Source: Stramonita haemastoma
Taxonomy: Eukaryota > Mollusca > Gastropoda > Neogastropoda > Muricidae
NCBI GenBank assembly: GCA_030674155.1
Contig: CM060318.1
Span: forward strand, 81,657,198-81,721,197
DNA length: 64,000 bases
Direction: 5' to 3'
Shown here one piece after another: positions 34,851-46,055 of the stretch; the stretch's first letter is position 1, and each line of letters begins with the position of its first letter. The notes below the pieces were generated by a model that ran no database searches, had not been told where the DNA came from, and saw nothing but the letters and a program-made list of their open reading frames with translations. A program made the translations under genes and the position numbers.

Positions 34851-37719
34851 CCAATGCAATCCAAAGATGGTGCTTATAGCCCTGCCGACCACATAGGCCA
34901 TATCAGGGCTATCACCTCGTCACATTTTAAAACTCGTATTAAAAGTGTGCGACTATGTACAGTTTAAAACGAGGTATAAAACCAACTCAGCTGTCCTTGC
35001 TTGTATCGACGCCCCGGCCGACCATAAGGGTCAACCCAGGACGGCCCCCGCGTCGTCGGAAAACCCACATCGATCACACTTAAAACGAGATAAAACCAAA
35101 ACCAGATTCCTTAAAACAACCTTGTCCTTAGAGACCAACCATACCACTTTCGAAAAAAGCCGGATTCTCTCAGGAAGTTAAAAATGGTGTCCGGTGGAAC
35201 ATCCTGAAAGAGGATCTTTAGGGAGTCGGCGGTAAAATGCTTGTGCCTAATATCCTGAACATCCCGACACTCCAGGAGCAGATGCCTGACGGTCACCCAG
35301 ACGTCGCAAGTCACGCACCACGGGGTTCCCTCGCCTTTCAACAAGTGAACGTGAGTGATGTGAGAATGACCCGTGTGTATCCTGGTGAGCACTGTCGCCG
35401 CCTTTCGGTTTTTGACACCCAGAGGGAAAACCTCTTTCAGGTTGGGACAGATCCGAAAAAGCTTGTTGTCTGTCTGAGCATTTCACTCCTCCTGCCAGAG
35501 GGAATGCACGTATTGCTCGCTCCTAGGTTTCAGATCCGTAAACGGCACCGTGGACCCGGAAACCTCCTGCTCCGTGGCCCGCCTGGCGAGTCGGTCAACC
35601 GTCTCGTTGCCCCGAATGCCCGCGTGCCCCAGGACCCACACCAAAGCCACGTCACACCCGTCCCGTCTCAAGGAAATATACAGCTCGTAGAACTCCTGAA
35701 GCCTAGGGTGGTTACGTTCCTGCAAGCGATAGCCTCCAGAGCAGAGAGCGAGTCCGTACAGACCAAGAAGTCTTTCCTTGCCGATCGCCGGATCAGTCGC
35801 AGGGACAAGACGAGAGCGCTCAGTTCGGCCGTGTACACCGAGGCATCCGAAGGCAGGCACTCCGAAAGCGCCGATTCTCTGATGGCGGAACAATAGGCGG
35901 TGCAGGCCACCCCCTCCTCCGACTTGGACCCGTCCGTAAAAACCCTGGTGTAGGACGGATATGATGCACAGAGCTCTCGGAAGAAGGCCCCGTATGCTGT
36001 GGAGCTGGTGACGTCTTTCCTATGAGCGGCCAGATCGAAACAAACCACCGGGGTCTCCATCATCCACATCGGCGTCTCTGGCAACTTTGGAAGGTCACAG
36101 ATAACCCCCAAATCGATGCCCGCCTCCCGGGGATGGGGAAGGATCCGAATGCCCAGAGGCGGGGCGGCAGAAGGCGATTTGTCGAACTTGGCCTGAAACC
36201 GGGGATTCATGACACAATCATACCCCGGGTTGTTGTATTCTGAATACAGTTTGAGGTAATAATTCAAGGTAAGTTTCAGACGGCGTTGTTTTAGTGAAGT
36301 CTCTCCCGCTTCAGCATACAGGCTGTACACCGGCGTCGTCCGGAAGGCTCCGAGACAGATCCGGAGCCCCTGGTGGTGGACCGGGTCCAGAGTTTTCAGG
36401 TAGGAAGGCCTCCCCGAGCCGTACACCTGGCATCCGTAGTCCAGCTTGGAGCGCACCAGCGGCCTGTAGACGTGCAGTAGTGTTCTCCTGTCCGCTCCCC
36501 AGTCAGTATGGGCGATCACCCGCAGGAGGTTCAGGGCTCTCTGACACGACGCTTTCAGATGTTGAATGTGGCTCCTGAAATTGAGCTTCCGGTCGAAAAC
36601 AATGCCCAAGAATTTGGCCTCCACCACGGCTGGGATGGTGGATTTTCCCAAGCGGATGACGGGGTCCAGGAAGTGCTCTCTGGACTTGTTCGTGAAGTGA
36701 ATGCACTTCGTTTTGGCGACCGAAAACTTGACCCATTGTCCTGCGCCCATTCCTGAACCTTGTTCACGCAGAGCTGTATCTGCCTCTGAACCCCCGCAAA
36801 CGTACTGCCCGTGGCGTACAAAGCAAAATCGTCCACGAACAGCGAACACTCCACCCCCTGATGGACCGACCTTACGATGTCGTTGATCTTGACGCTGAAG
36901 AGAGCCGGGGAAAGGATGCTCCCCTGAGGAACCCCCATCTCCTGCTCGAAGATCTCCGAGAGCGTGGAGCCCACCCTCACCTGGAACCGTCTCTTGGCCA
37001 AAACATTCTGCAGGAACAACGGCAACCGACCCCGAAACCCCAAGTCCCGCAGGTCCGACATGATGCCGTACCTCCAGGCGGTGTTATAAGCCTTCTCGAG
37101 GTCGAAGAAAACGGCCACCACGTGCCGCCCGTTGACAAAGGCGTTCCGGACTGTCGTCTCGAGGCGGACCAGGTGGTCCACGGTGCAGCGATTCTTGCGG
37201 AAACCGCACTGCTCCCTGGCCAGAAAACCCCTCGTCTCCAGATACCACACCAGGCGGCTGTTAACCATTTTCTCCATCACCTTACAAATGCAGCTGGTGA
37301 GCGCAATCGGCCTGTAATTGCCGGGGTCCTTAAGGTCCTTGCCGGGTTTCGGGATAGGGACGACGCAGGCCATCTCCCAGGACGGGGAAAAACCCCGTCG
37401 TCCAGATCCGGTTGTAAACCCTCAGGAGGGTCCGCAGACATACCTCAGGAAAGTGCCTCAGATGGCCATAATGTACCTCGTCCGGGCCCGCGAAAGTCTC
37501 GCCGCAAGACTGCAAGGCGCTCTTCAGCTCTGGGAAAGAAAACGAAAGGTTGTAGACCTCGATGCGGGACTCAAAACTCAAAGGCACTCTCTCCCGACGC
37601 CGCTTCGTGTTCAAAAACGCCTGCGTTTTCGTTTCCGCCGACGAGTTTGCCATCAAGGTGGCGGCCAGCAGATTAGCCACCGCCTCCCTGTCGGTGACCA
37701 AAGCGTCCCCCGAGCGCAA
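34851..37719 (-). mobile_element. 2.87-kb 5'-truncated RNase H-bearing LINE
   Basis: ATGTAAAAA at 34842-34850 is repeated at 37720-37728, and the flanks together restore a normal tandem unit. From the 3' side: a tail CCAATGCAATCC, hairpin AGCCCTG (34878-34884)/CAGGGCT (34904-34910), about 250 bp of 3' UTR, then the antisense of ORF2 from the Cys/His knuckle back through RNase H and the whole RT. It stops a little upstream of the RT core. The insertion is GC-richer than its AT-rich host array, which fits a transferred segment. It lacks ORF1 and the endonuclease, so it was dead on arrival. Confidence 0.95.
35108..37719 (-). pseudogene. LINE ORF2 pseudogene: RT, RNase H, Cys/His knuckle
   Basis: This would encode the reverse transcriptase/RNase H of an I-group LINE. 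In order on the minus strand: RT N-terminal block FSFPELKSALQ (about 37530); KPGKDLKDPGNYRPIAL (about 37350-37300); motif A FFDLEKA at about 37118-37098; GVPQGSILSPALF at 36938-36901; catalytic FVDDFALY at about 36840-36815; thumb motif LDYGCQVYGS near 36440; RNase H with FTDGSKS (35940-35920), YTAELSAL (about 35836-35813) and CTDSLSALEA (about 35758-35729); then GHAGIRGNETVDRLA (about 35635-35590); finally a C..C..H..C-type knuckle with RHLLLEC near 35265. Frames change near 37370, 36730, 35705 and again before the knuckle, so at least four frameshifts. The Asp usually found four residues after motif A (AYDT) is Asn here. Confidence 0.92.
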
Positions 37720-38145
37720 ATGTAAAAATAAAACAAAAATCCGATGCACAAGTAATGGATACATGGAATGATTTTTTTTCAAATGGAAAACTCTTGCATA
37801 AAAGAAAGTCAATTGGAAAACGCCAATGGAAAGTGAAATAATACTTACAGGTCTCTTACAGAAGAGCAAGAGATTAAACAAAACCAATTTTCACAGTAGG
37901 CTACACATGAATTTGTAAGCAAAAGACACATTGGATTTTTAAGCGTTATTCAAAGCACTTATTCAACAAAATCCTGTATATCCCAGCCGACCTCGAGAAA
38001 CCATATCAGGGATCACTTTGTACTAAAATTAAGTCTCATATTAAAAGTGTCCATCCACATGAAGATGCTATGCTATGCAGTCTACAACTGTTTGGATTTC
38101 ACACTAAAGCGCGTATTTGCGTGAATGCGAGTGTGTGGCGCGCGC

Positions 38146-38252
38146 GGGGGGGGGGGGGGGGGGGGGGTGTGTGTGTGTGCATTTGTGTGCGTGTTTGTGT
38201 GCCTTTGTGTGCGTGTTTGTGTGTATGTTCGGGGGGGGGGGGGGGGGGGGGA
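38146..38252. repeat. two poly-G runs and TG tract in unit 6
   Basis: G runs at about 38148-38167 and 38231-38251 separated by TG/TTTG repeats. Confidence 0.95.
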
Positions 38253-38299
38253 GGCACGTATATCACTAAATTTTGTATAGATATCGAACACATACCCGC

Positions 38300-38490
38300 G
38301 AATGCGTGTGGTCAAGCAAGCAAGCGTGCGTGCGTACGTTTGTGTGTGTGTTCGTGTGTGTGTGTATTTGTGTGTGTGCGCTTTAAGTGTGCGTTTGTGT
38401 GTGTGCGCGTTTGGTGTTTGTATGTGTGTGTCTGTGCGTGCGTGCGTGTGTCTGTGTGAGTGTGTGTCTGTGTGTGTGCGTTTATGTCCA
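38300..38490. repeat. degenerate TG/CGTG tract, unit 6
   Basis: TGTGTGTTCG, GTGCGTGCGTG and TCTGTGTG units. Second TG tract of the unit. Confidence 0.9.
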
Positions 38491-39565
38491 AAAGGGATGG
38501 TAAGCATACCAACATTCCTTTATGATTATTTTTTTCTAAACATTTAACCTTCCAAATCGTATGGTTACATGAAATATTGTAGTCATGCTTCTTATAATAA
38601 TAAAGTGTTTGTGAGGACATTTAGCTACAGAAGCATTTTGAGAGTACTTTTGAAAGAAAAACAATTTTTTAAATAAATAAACCAGTGAGTGCATTAAAAC
38701 GTTCATATACTGTTGAAGTATATAGTTTTTTGTTCAACTTCGTGGAAACAATTGTCAAGAACTTTATATAATTGAGAAATGTAGCCAATTTGCTTGCCTT
38801 TTGTTCGTTTCGGCACGTTAGTCTTTTTTCAGTTTGTGCTTTTCCATCTTTGGGACAGAGGTTGCTATTTTCTACGGGTTTTATCATCCATTTTTCCGAA
38901 GGTAAACAACGCTACAAGATACTCTTGCAGAAAAACAAATACATGACAAAGGCTGCATCCGAATGACAATTCAAGTGGAAAGAGGCTGACAGTGGCAAGC
39001 TCTGTCTTCAGCAGACATTTAATCACGATTATTAGCTACAAAACCGTATCTACAATGTGAAAATAAGAAAATATCCGATGCGCAAGTAATCGATGGTGGG
39101 ATGTTTGCTTTACAGAGAAAGCCCGTATATGAAAGACGAACATCAAATTAAAGAACGCCAATGAAAAGTGAAATAATACAAAAATGGTTCATACCGAGCA
39201 ACAAAATACTAAACAAGACCAGTTTTCCCATTATACATGAAATCAGCAAAAACTATTAGTTTGTAAGCTTTTAACTACAACTTTGATCCAACAATATTTA
39301 TAGCTATGCCGACCTCAAGAAGCTATATTAAGGCTGTCTTTGCATTAAAATTCAATCTCAGATTGTAATTGTCCACCCATCTGCAGATGCTATAATATAC
39401 AGTCTACAGATAAGTTTTGCATGCGCGCGCGCGTGTGTTTGTGTGTGTGAGTGCACGTGCATGTACGTGTATGCCTGTGTGTGTGGGGGGGTCACTCGGA
39501 AGGGGCGCAACATTATCAATTTCGTATAAACACATACCTGCGAATGTGCGTGTGGATTTTTTGTG

Positions 39566-39596
39566 TGTGGGGGGGGGGGGGGGGGGGGGGGGGGGA
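39566..39596. repeat. poly-G run in unit 7
   Basis: About 27 consecutive G, interrupted only at its end by A. Confidence 0.95.
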
Positions 39597-39599
39597 GGT

Positions 39600-39710
39600 C
39601 GCGGAAGCATGTGTGTTGTGCATGGGTGTGCGTGCGTGCATATGTGTAAATGTGTGTGTGTGCGTTTGTGTGTGCATACGTGTAAGTTAGTGTACTTGTG
39701 CGTGCGTTTT

Positions 39711-39776
<66 letters not shown>

Positions 39777-39925
39777 TATGTCGTATTTATGTGCATACGT
39801 GTGTGTGTGTTGTGTGTGTGTGTGTGTGTGTTAAAAGTGTGTGTGTGTGTGTAAGAGTGTGTGTGTTGTAAGTGTGTGTGTGTGTGTAAGAGTGTGTGTG
39901 TGTGTAAGTGTGTGTGTGTGTAATG
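39600..39925. repeat. expanded TG tract of unit 7
   Basis: About 60 bp pure TG at 39713-39774 and a series of GTAAGAGTGTGTGTGTG units at 39830-39925, a higher-order expansion not seen in other units. Confidence 0.93.
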
Positions 39926-40859
39926 ACAATGGGGACGGTAGGGACACCAGCATTCCTTCATGATAAAATATTTTATGTAGATGTTTTATATTCCAATTTA
40001 TATGGCTACGTGAATTATTGTAGACATGTTACTACTAATAAAATAGTGTTCAAATGGACAAGCAGAAGAAAAAAATTAGCGTAGTTTTTTCAAGAAAAAC
40101 TCATCTTTTTTTTAAACAAACCAGCCAGAAAATGGATTAAAGCATTCCTATACTGCTTATCTAGTTTTATGTTGAAATTTCTGCAAAACAAAAGTTTACA
40201 TACCAGAGAAATGTAGCCAATCTGCCTGCTTTGTGTTGTTAAGGCACTTTAAAAAAGGTCTTTTTTAATGTGTGGTTTTCTCTATCTTTGGGGAAGAAGT
40301 TGCATTTTTCAACCGGCTTTATCATCTATATTTTCCAAGATAAACAAACCTTCGACACACTCTTTCGAAATAAGATTATAAATGACAAAGACTGCAAACG
40401 AAAGAGAATCCAAGTGGAAGAAAGTCGACAGATGCAATTTCTGTATTCAGCAGCCATTTCTTTGGTTATACCTATTAGCTAAAATTAGTACCTACCAGGT
40501 GAAAATTAAGGAAATACCCAATACGCAAGTAACCGATTCGTAGGATGTTTGCTTCAGATGTTTGCTTCAACGACAAAAACTTCCATAAAAAACTAACACT
40601 AAATTGAAGAACGCCAAAGGAAAGGAAAATGATACAGAAATGGTTCTTACCAAGCAAGAACAGACTAAACAATTTCAGTACGTAAAATATATAAAGTCAT
40701 AAGCAAAATATTATTAGTTTGTCAGCTGTAATCTAAAAGCTCAACAATCTCATATATAGCCCAGCCGACCTTAAGAAGCCATACCATGGCTGTCACTGCA
40801 TTGAAATTAAATGTTTGAGTTTTGCACAAACGCGTGCGCGCCTGCATGCGTGCGTGTGC

Positions 40860-40915
40860 CGGTGCGCGCGCGCGTGTGTGTGTGTGTGTGTGCGCGCGCG
40901 CGTAAATGTGTGTGC

Positions 40916-40998
<83 letters not shown>

Positions 40999-41015
40999 CG
41001 TGTGCGTGTACGTGT
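40860..41015. repeat. TG/CG tract of unit 8
   Basis: CGCGCGCG blocks and about 60 bp of pure TG. Confidence 0.95.
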
Positions 41016-41018
41016 ACA

Positions 41019-41385
41019 TGTCGCGGGGAAGACAAATGTATCACTACATTTTGTTTGTATAGATATCATGAACATACCTGCAAATTCGTGTGGTCAAGCA
41101 AGTATATTCATTTTTTGTGTGCGTTTGTGTGTATACGTGCATGCGTGCATGTTTTTGTCTCTGTGTGTGCATACGTGTGTGTGTGCGCATATATGTGTGT
41201 GTGTGTGCGTGCGTGCGTATGTGTGTGTACGTGTGCATTTCGCGTGGAGGACAAATATATCGATATATTTTTTTTGTATAGATGTCAAGAACATACCCAC
41301 AAAGTCGTGTGGTCAAGCAAGTGTATTTTTGTTTGTGTGTATACGTGCGTGCGTGCATGATTTTGTCTGTGTGTGAGTGTGCATA
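41019..41385. repeat. internal duplication in unit 8 (period about 230 bp)
   Basis: The block AGGACAAAT.TATC, TTTTTGTATAGAT.TCA, GAACATACC, TCGTGTGGTCAAGCAAGT and CGTGCGTGCATG.TTTTGTC occurs twice (about 41030-41165 and 41250-41372), where other units have it once. Confidence 0.8.
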
Positions 41386-41386
41386 C

Positions 41387-41395
<9 letters not shown>

Positions 41396-41462
<67 letters not shown>
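41396..41462. repeat. (TG)n tract
   Basis: About 60 bp of pure TG ending in CGCGCG before TTTATTATGGTCATGGGG. Confidence 0.95.
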
Positions 41463-41464
<2 letters not shown>

Positions 41465-42409
41465 TTATTATGGTCATGGGGATGGTAGGCACTTTGTCTT
41501 CCAAATCATATGGTTACGTGACATATTTTACCATATTGCTCCAAATATAAGTGTTCATTAGGACATTCAGCAAAACAGTTATTTTAAGAGTGCTATTTTA
41601 AAGAAAAACTAGATCCTCTTTTAAGCAAATAAACCAGTGAGTGCATTCAAGCGATAATATACTGCTGAAATATCTTGGCGTGTGTTTAAATTCGATCACA
41701 ACTATTAAGAGAACTATATATAACTGAGAAATGTAGACAATTCGCTAGCCGTTCATTCCTATAGGCACTTTTAAGAGAGGTCTTTATTTAATTTGTGGTT
41801 TTCCTTATCGTTGGTACAGAGGTTGCGTTTTGTACAGGCTTTATCATATATACTAAATTTTTTTTCCAGATAAACAAACCTACGACACACTCGTGCGAAT
41901 TATACGATACTAAAATGAAAAAGACTACACACGAAAGACAATTCACCTAAAGTGGTAGAGGGGTGACAAAGGCAATCTGCCTTCAGCAGATTTTTCTTTA
42001 ACTATAATTGAGCTACAAAACAGTAGCTACCATGTGAAAATAAAGAAAACACCGATGCGTATGTAACCAATACGAGAAATGTTGAACGCCAATGGAAAGG
42101 AAGATAATTCAGAAATGGCTCTTACCGCGCAGCAAGAGACTAAACAAAGCCAATTTTTCAAATACACATTAAGTTATCAGCAAAAAATATTGGTTTGTAA
42201 ACCTTTATCTACAACTTGAATCCAACAATATTTATAGCTCAGCTGACCTCAAGGGGCCATATCAGGGCTGTCATTGCATTACAATTAAATCTGAGATTAA
42301 AGGTTTCTAGCCATACGAGTATGTTATAATACAGTTTACAACTGTCTGGGTTTTCCCAAAACGCGTCTGCGTGCATGCGTGCGAGCGCGTGTATGTTTGT
42401 GTGTGTGTT

Positions 42410-42524
42410 GGGGGGGGGGGGGGGGGCAGGGGGGAGGACACGTGTATCAGTTTTGTATAGATAAATACATATCCGCGAAAAAGCGTGCGTGTGTTTTTGT
42501 GTGTGTGGTTACACAAACATTTGT

Positions 42525-42572
<48 letters not shown>

Positions 42573-42625
42573 GCGTGCGTGTGTAAATTGTGTACGAATG
42601 TGTGCGTATACGTCTGTGTGTCTGT

Positions 42626-42658
<33 letters not shown>

Positions 42659-42660
42659 AT
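42410..42660. repeat. poly-G run and TG tracts of unit 9
   Basis: G run of about 17 at 42410-42426, then two TG tracts at 42525-42570 and 42615-42657. Confidence 0.93.
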
Positions 42661-43185
42661 GGCCATGAGGATGGCAGGTACACCAGCATTCCTTTGTGAT
42701 CGAGATGTTTTGTTTAACATTTCACATTCCAAACTATGGTTACGAGAAATATTATACCATATTTTTACTAATAGAAGAGTGTCCATGGGGCCTTCCAGAA
42801 CACTATTCTAAAATTATTTTCATGGAAAAAACGATTGTTTTTAAATAAATAAAAAAAGTGAGCATTTTAAAGCGTTAGTATATAACTGAAATATCTAGTC
42901 TTGTGTGAACTCGTGGAAAACAATGAATATGGCTTCATAGTACTTTAAATTGAAGCCAATGTGCTTGCCTTTTGTTCGTTTAGGTACTTAAAGGTGTATT
43001 TTTTTTAAATTCTGGTTTTCCCTCTCTTTTGTGGCTGAGTTTGCGTTTCCCTACAGGCTTTATAATCTATATTTTCGAAGGTAAATAAACCTACGACGCA
43101 CTCTTTCGAAATAAGATAATAAAATAATGACAAAGACTGCATACAAAGGACAATTCAAGTGGAAAATTGACGACAGATACAATTC

Positions 43186-43303
43186 TTGTCTTCAGCAGAC
43201 ATTTCTTTAGTTGTAACTATTAGCTACAAGACAGTAGCTACAATTTGTCTTCAGCAGATATTTCTTTAGTTGTAACTATTAGCTACAAGACAGTAGCTAC
43301 AAT
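43186..43303. repeat. 59-bp perfect-looking tandem duplication
   Basis: TTGTCTTCAGCAGA.ATTTCT through GCTACAAGACAGTAGCTACA occurs twice in direct succession, with one base difference (ACATTT/ATATTT). It lies within a tandem-array unit. Confidence 0.9.
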
Positions 43304-43539
43304 ATGAAAATTAAGAAAATATCCGAGGTGCAAATAACCAATATGTGGAAACTTTGCATGAAAATGAAAATTCTTACATGAAAGACTAGCAGGAAACTGA
43401 ACAACGCCAATGGAAAGAGAAAAACTACAGACACGGTTCATACGAGCAACAAGAGACTAAAGATAAAAAAAATTCCTAGTACATACTAAAGTTACAAGTA
43501 AAAACATTGATTTGAAACCCATTATCTACAACTTTAATC

Positions 43540-44302
43540 CAACAATATTCATAACCCAGCCAACCTCAAGAAACCACATCTGGGTCGACATTGCATTACA
43601 ATTAAATCTCAGAATCGAAGTGTCGACTAGTGATAATCAAGCTGACCTCAAGGAGTCGTATCAGGGCTGACGTTGCATTAGAGTAAAATCTCAGATTAAA
43701 AGTGTCCACTCTTGATAACCCAGCCGACCTCAAGAAGCCATATCAGGGCTGATATTGCATTAGAATTAAATGTATAATTCAGTGTCATCTATTGATAACC
43801 CAACCGACCTCAATAAGCCATATCAATGCTGACGTTGCATTAGAATTAAATCTCAGATTAAAAGTGACGAATATTGACAATCCAGCTGACCTCAAGAAGC
43901 CATATCAGGGCCGACGTTGCATCAAAATTAAATCTCAGATTTAAAAAAAAAAGTTAATTATTGATAAGGTTAACCCAGCCAACCTCAAGAAGCTATATCA
44001 GGGCCGACATAGCATTAGAATTTATATCTCAGAATCAAAGTGTCGACTAATGATAACCCAGCAGACCTTAAGAAGACATCAGGGCAGACACTGCATTAGA
44101 ATTAAATCTCAGATTAAAACTGTCCACTATTGATAATCCAGCTGACCTCAAGAAGCCATATCAGTGCCAAAGTTGAATTAGAATTAAATCTCAGATTAAA
44201 ACTGTCCAATTTTTGATAATCCAGCCGACATCAAGAAGCCATATCAGGGCCGACGTTTTATTAGAATTAAATCTCAGATCAAAAGCTAATTGATAACCTA
44301 GC
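43540..44302 (+). repeat. secondary array of about 83-bp units, left block
   Basis: About nine units of GATAACCCAGCCGACCTCAA, GAAGCCATATCAGGGC, GACATTGCATTAGAATTAAA, TCTCAGATTAAAAGTGTCCA. The unit is a fragment of the 1.1-1.4 kb unit (the hairpin-containing segment preceding the GTGTCCAC anchor), amplified on its own. Confidence 0.93.
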
Positions 44303-46055
44303 TGTCACGAATCGACCCAGGTTCGAATCCTCACACCCCTTCACCACCCCACTTACACCTCTCCTGACCGCCAGGGTGAAGGACTAGCGCCCTGGACACG
44401 GAGGGAGAGGTGTGGTTTTAAGGGGACTGACGGGAGGTCCTTTACCTCCACACCATTTTTCTTTTCCACCCTCCCACTTTAGTTTTTTTGTTATCCATAC
44501 CCCTGAGCGCAGGCTAGCGTGCGCATGGGGATTTAAATGTAACATGTCCATATGTGTAGCAATGCGTAAAACTCCGATTGACCGCGTACGAGGCGCCCGT
44601 GCGTGGCGGAGTTTCCGCCGAAACCGGGGTGAGAGCTCAGCTGATTTCAGGTGATAGCAGGCATATATTTCCTGTCGTGATGCCACCCCGGCGACACTTT
44701 GTGCTCGGTAGCCAAGGTGCAGAGACAGAACTCCTTGCCGACGCAGGAGTGGTGGTGCCGCGATCGGCACACGACGATGATAACCACACGAGCTGTCTGA
44801 GGTATGTACCGTGTGGCAGAAATCGAATTTATTTTATTTGGTTTAGACACTCGGAAGTGTCCAACATTTTTCCAGGTGCATGCAACTTATTTGTTTGAAT
44901 TATTCACTCATTCCGCCGACTGGAGTGAGTGGGTGTTGCACCGTGGTTTCGAACCCACGACTTCACCACTTTGTTTTGGTTCCAATAGTTTCTTCTCTCG
45001 AACTCTGCTTTGGTGGGGGAAGAGAGAAGGTAGGTTTTTCGGAACATGCAGATTCCTTTTGTTTCCAAGACTTTATTTTCAGCGCTTCATTCTTTTGTGT
45101 TTTTTTATGATTCTGGGGTTTTCGGGCGGTCGCGGTGGATTGAAACTGGAGGGGACCGCAAGTTCACCGGCGTCGTCTGATTTTGAGTACTATCCCCAGT
45201 AATCCGTCTTGTTCCTCCGACTGTAGGGATATATATGTTGCAGTCAGAGGTTATGTTGCGTTTATTTGTATGTCTGTGTGACAGCTTATTTGAACTTACA
45301 GTTGTAACCTCATGGAGGAGTTTTGATGGAGATTGTATCAGTTGTTAAGGTGGGGGAAGGCAAGGGATGGAGGGAGGGGTTGACACTCATATGTGACTAA
45401 ATAATTCCTGCCACAGCTTTTTTGTGTGTGGGCAGGCGGCAGCAGGGGCCGTTTGTGTGTTGGGCAGACGGGACTGGATGTCGGGTGGGACAGACCTCGG
45501 GTCTGGACAGCGTGTCGGGCAGAACACCGCACCCGGCGTTCCAGCAGACCTCTCCGGGCCATCTTAGCAGAGAGGATGACGAGTGGAGCAGGGACCTTTC
45601 ACAGCATGCTGCGAGCCTGAGCTGGACACTGGCGTCCAACGCGTCCAGCGCCTCAACGTCAGCACTGTGACATTTGCGAAAGTCGAGTGTCCCCCCACGT
45701 TTCCCGTCCTGATGCCTTTTCCCCCCATTGTGAACAGTCTGCGAGTGTGTGTGTGTGTGAGAGAGTATTATTTTCATTTATTTCTTTTTCTTGTTTATAT
45801 ATATTTGTGTAGAGGGTTAGGGGTGTTAGGAAGGGCGGAGGGGGAAAAAGGGGCATGTTAGCTTAGAATTGTTTAAGTGTGTATGAAAGCGAAATAAAGC
45901 GTCTTGTTTGTAAATGTTTATTTTTGCCTTTTGAGTTGTGTTTTGGGAAATTGCTGTGACTGCCACCCCTTTTCCGGACGAATTTTAAACGAGCTAGTTG
46001 CAGCAGAAAATCTAACCTCGTCCTTTTTGGACGCTGGGGATTTTGTGTTGTGACA
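44303..46055 (+). mobile_element. complete 1753-bp solo-LTR-like insertion
   Basis: Begins TGTCACGAATCG and ends TTGTGTTGTGACA: TG...CA ends with a 6-bp terminal inverted repeat TGTCAC/GTGACA and a 5-bp target duplication. It contains AATAAA at 45893-45898 followed by a GT-rich stretch (poly(A) signal), and GGTTCGAATCC at 44320-44330. No gag/pol-like frame is present. The size and ends fit a long LTR left by recombination, though a non-autonomous DNA element is not excluded. The second copy is at 20371-21779. Orientation is set by the AATAAA. Confidence 0.82.
45893..45898 (+). terminator. poly(A) signal in the LTR-like element
   Basis: AATAAA followed by GCGTCTTGTTTGTAAATG (GT-rich). The other copy has the weaker AATGAAGCGTCTTGTTTGTAA at the equivalent place (about 21618). 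Confidence 0.6.

Noticed and set aside
36861..37676. A 271-codon plus-strand frame and a similar frame at 35237-35896; also the minus-strand frame 27162-27965
   Set aside because: These are antisense shadows of the GC-rich LINE ORF2.
44384..44770. A 128-codon frame and other frames within the LTR-like element, and 21075-21410 in its second copy
   Set aside because: Not conserved between the two copies, no recognisable domain.
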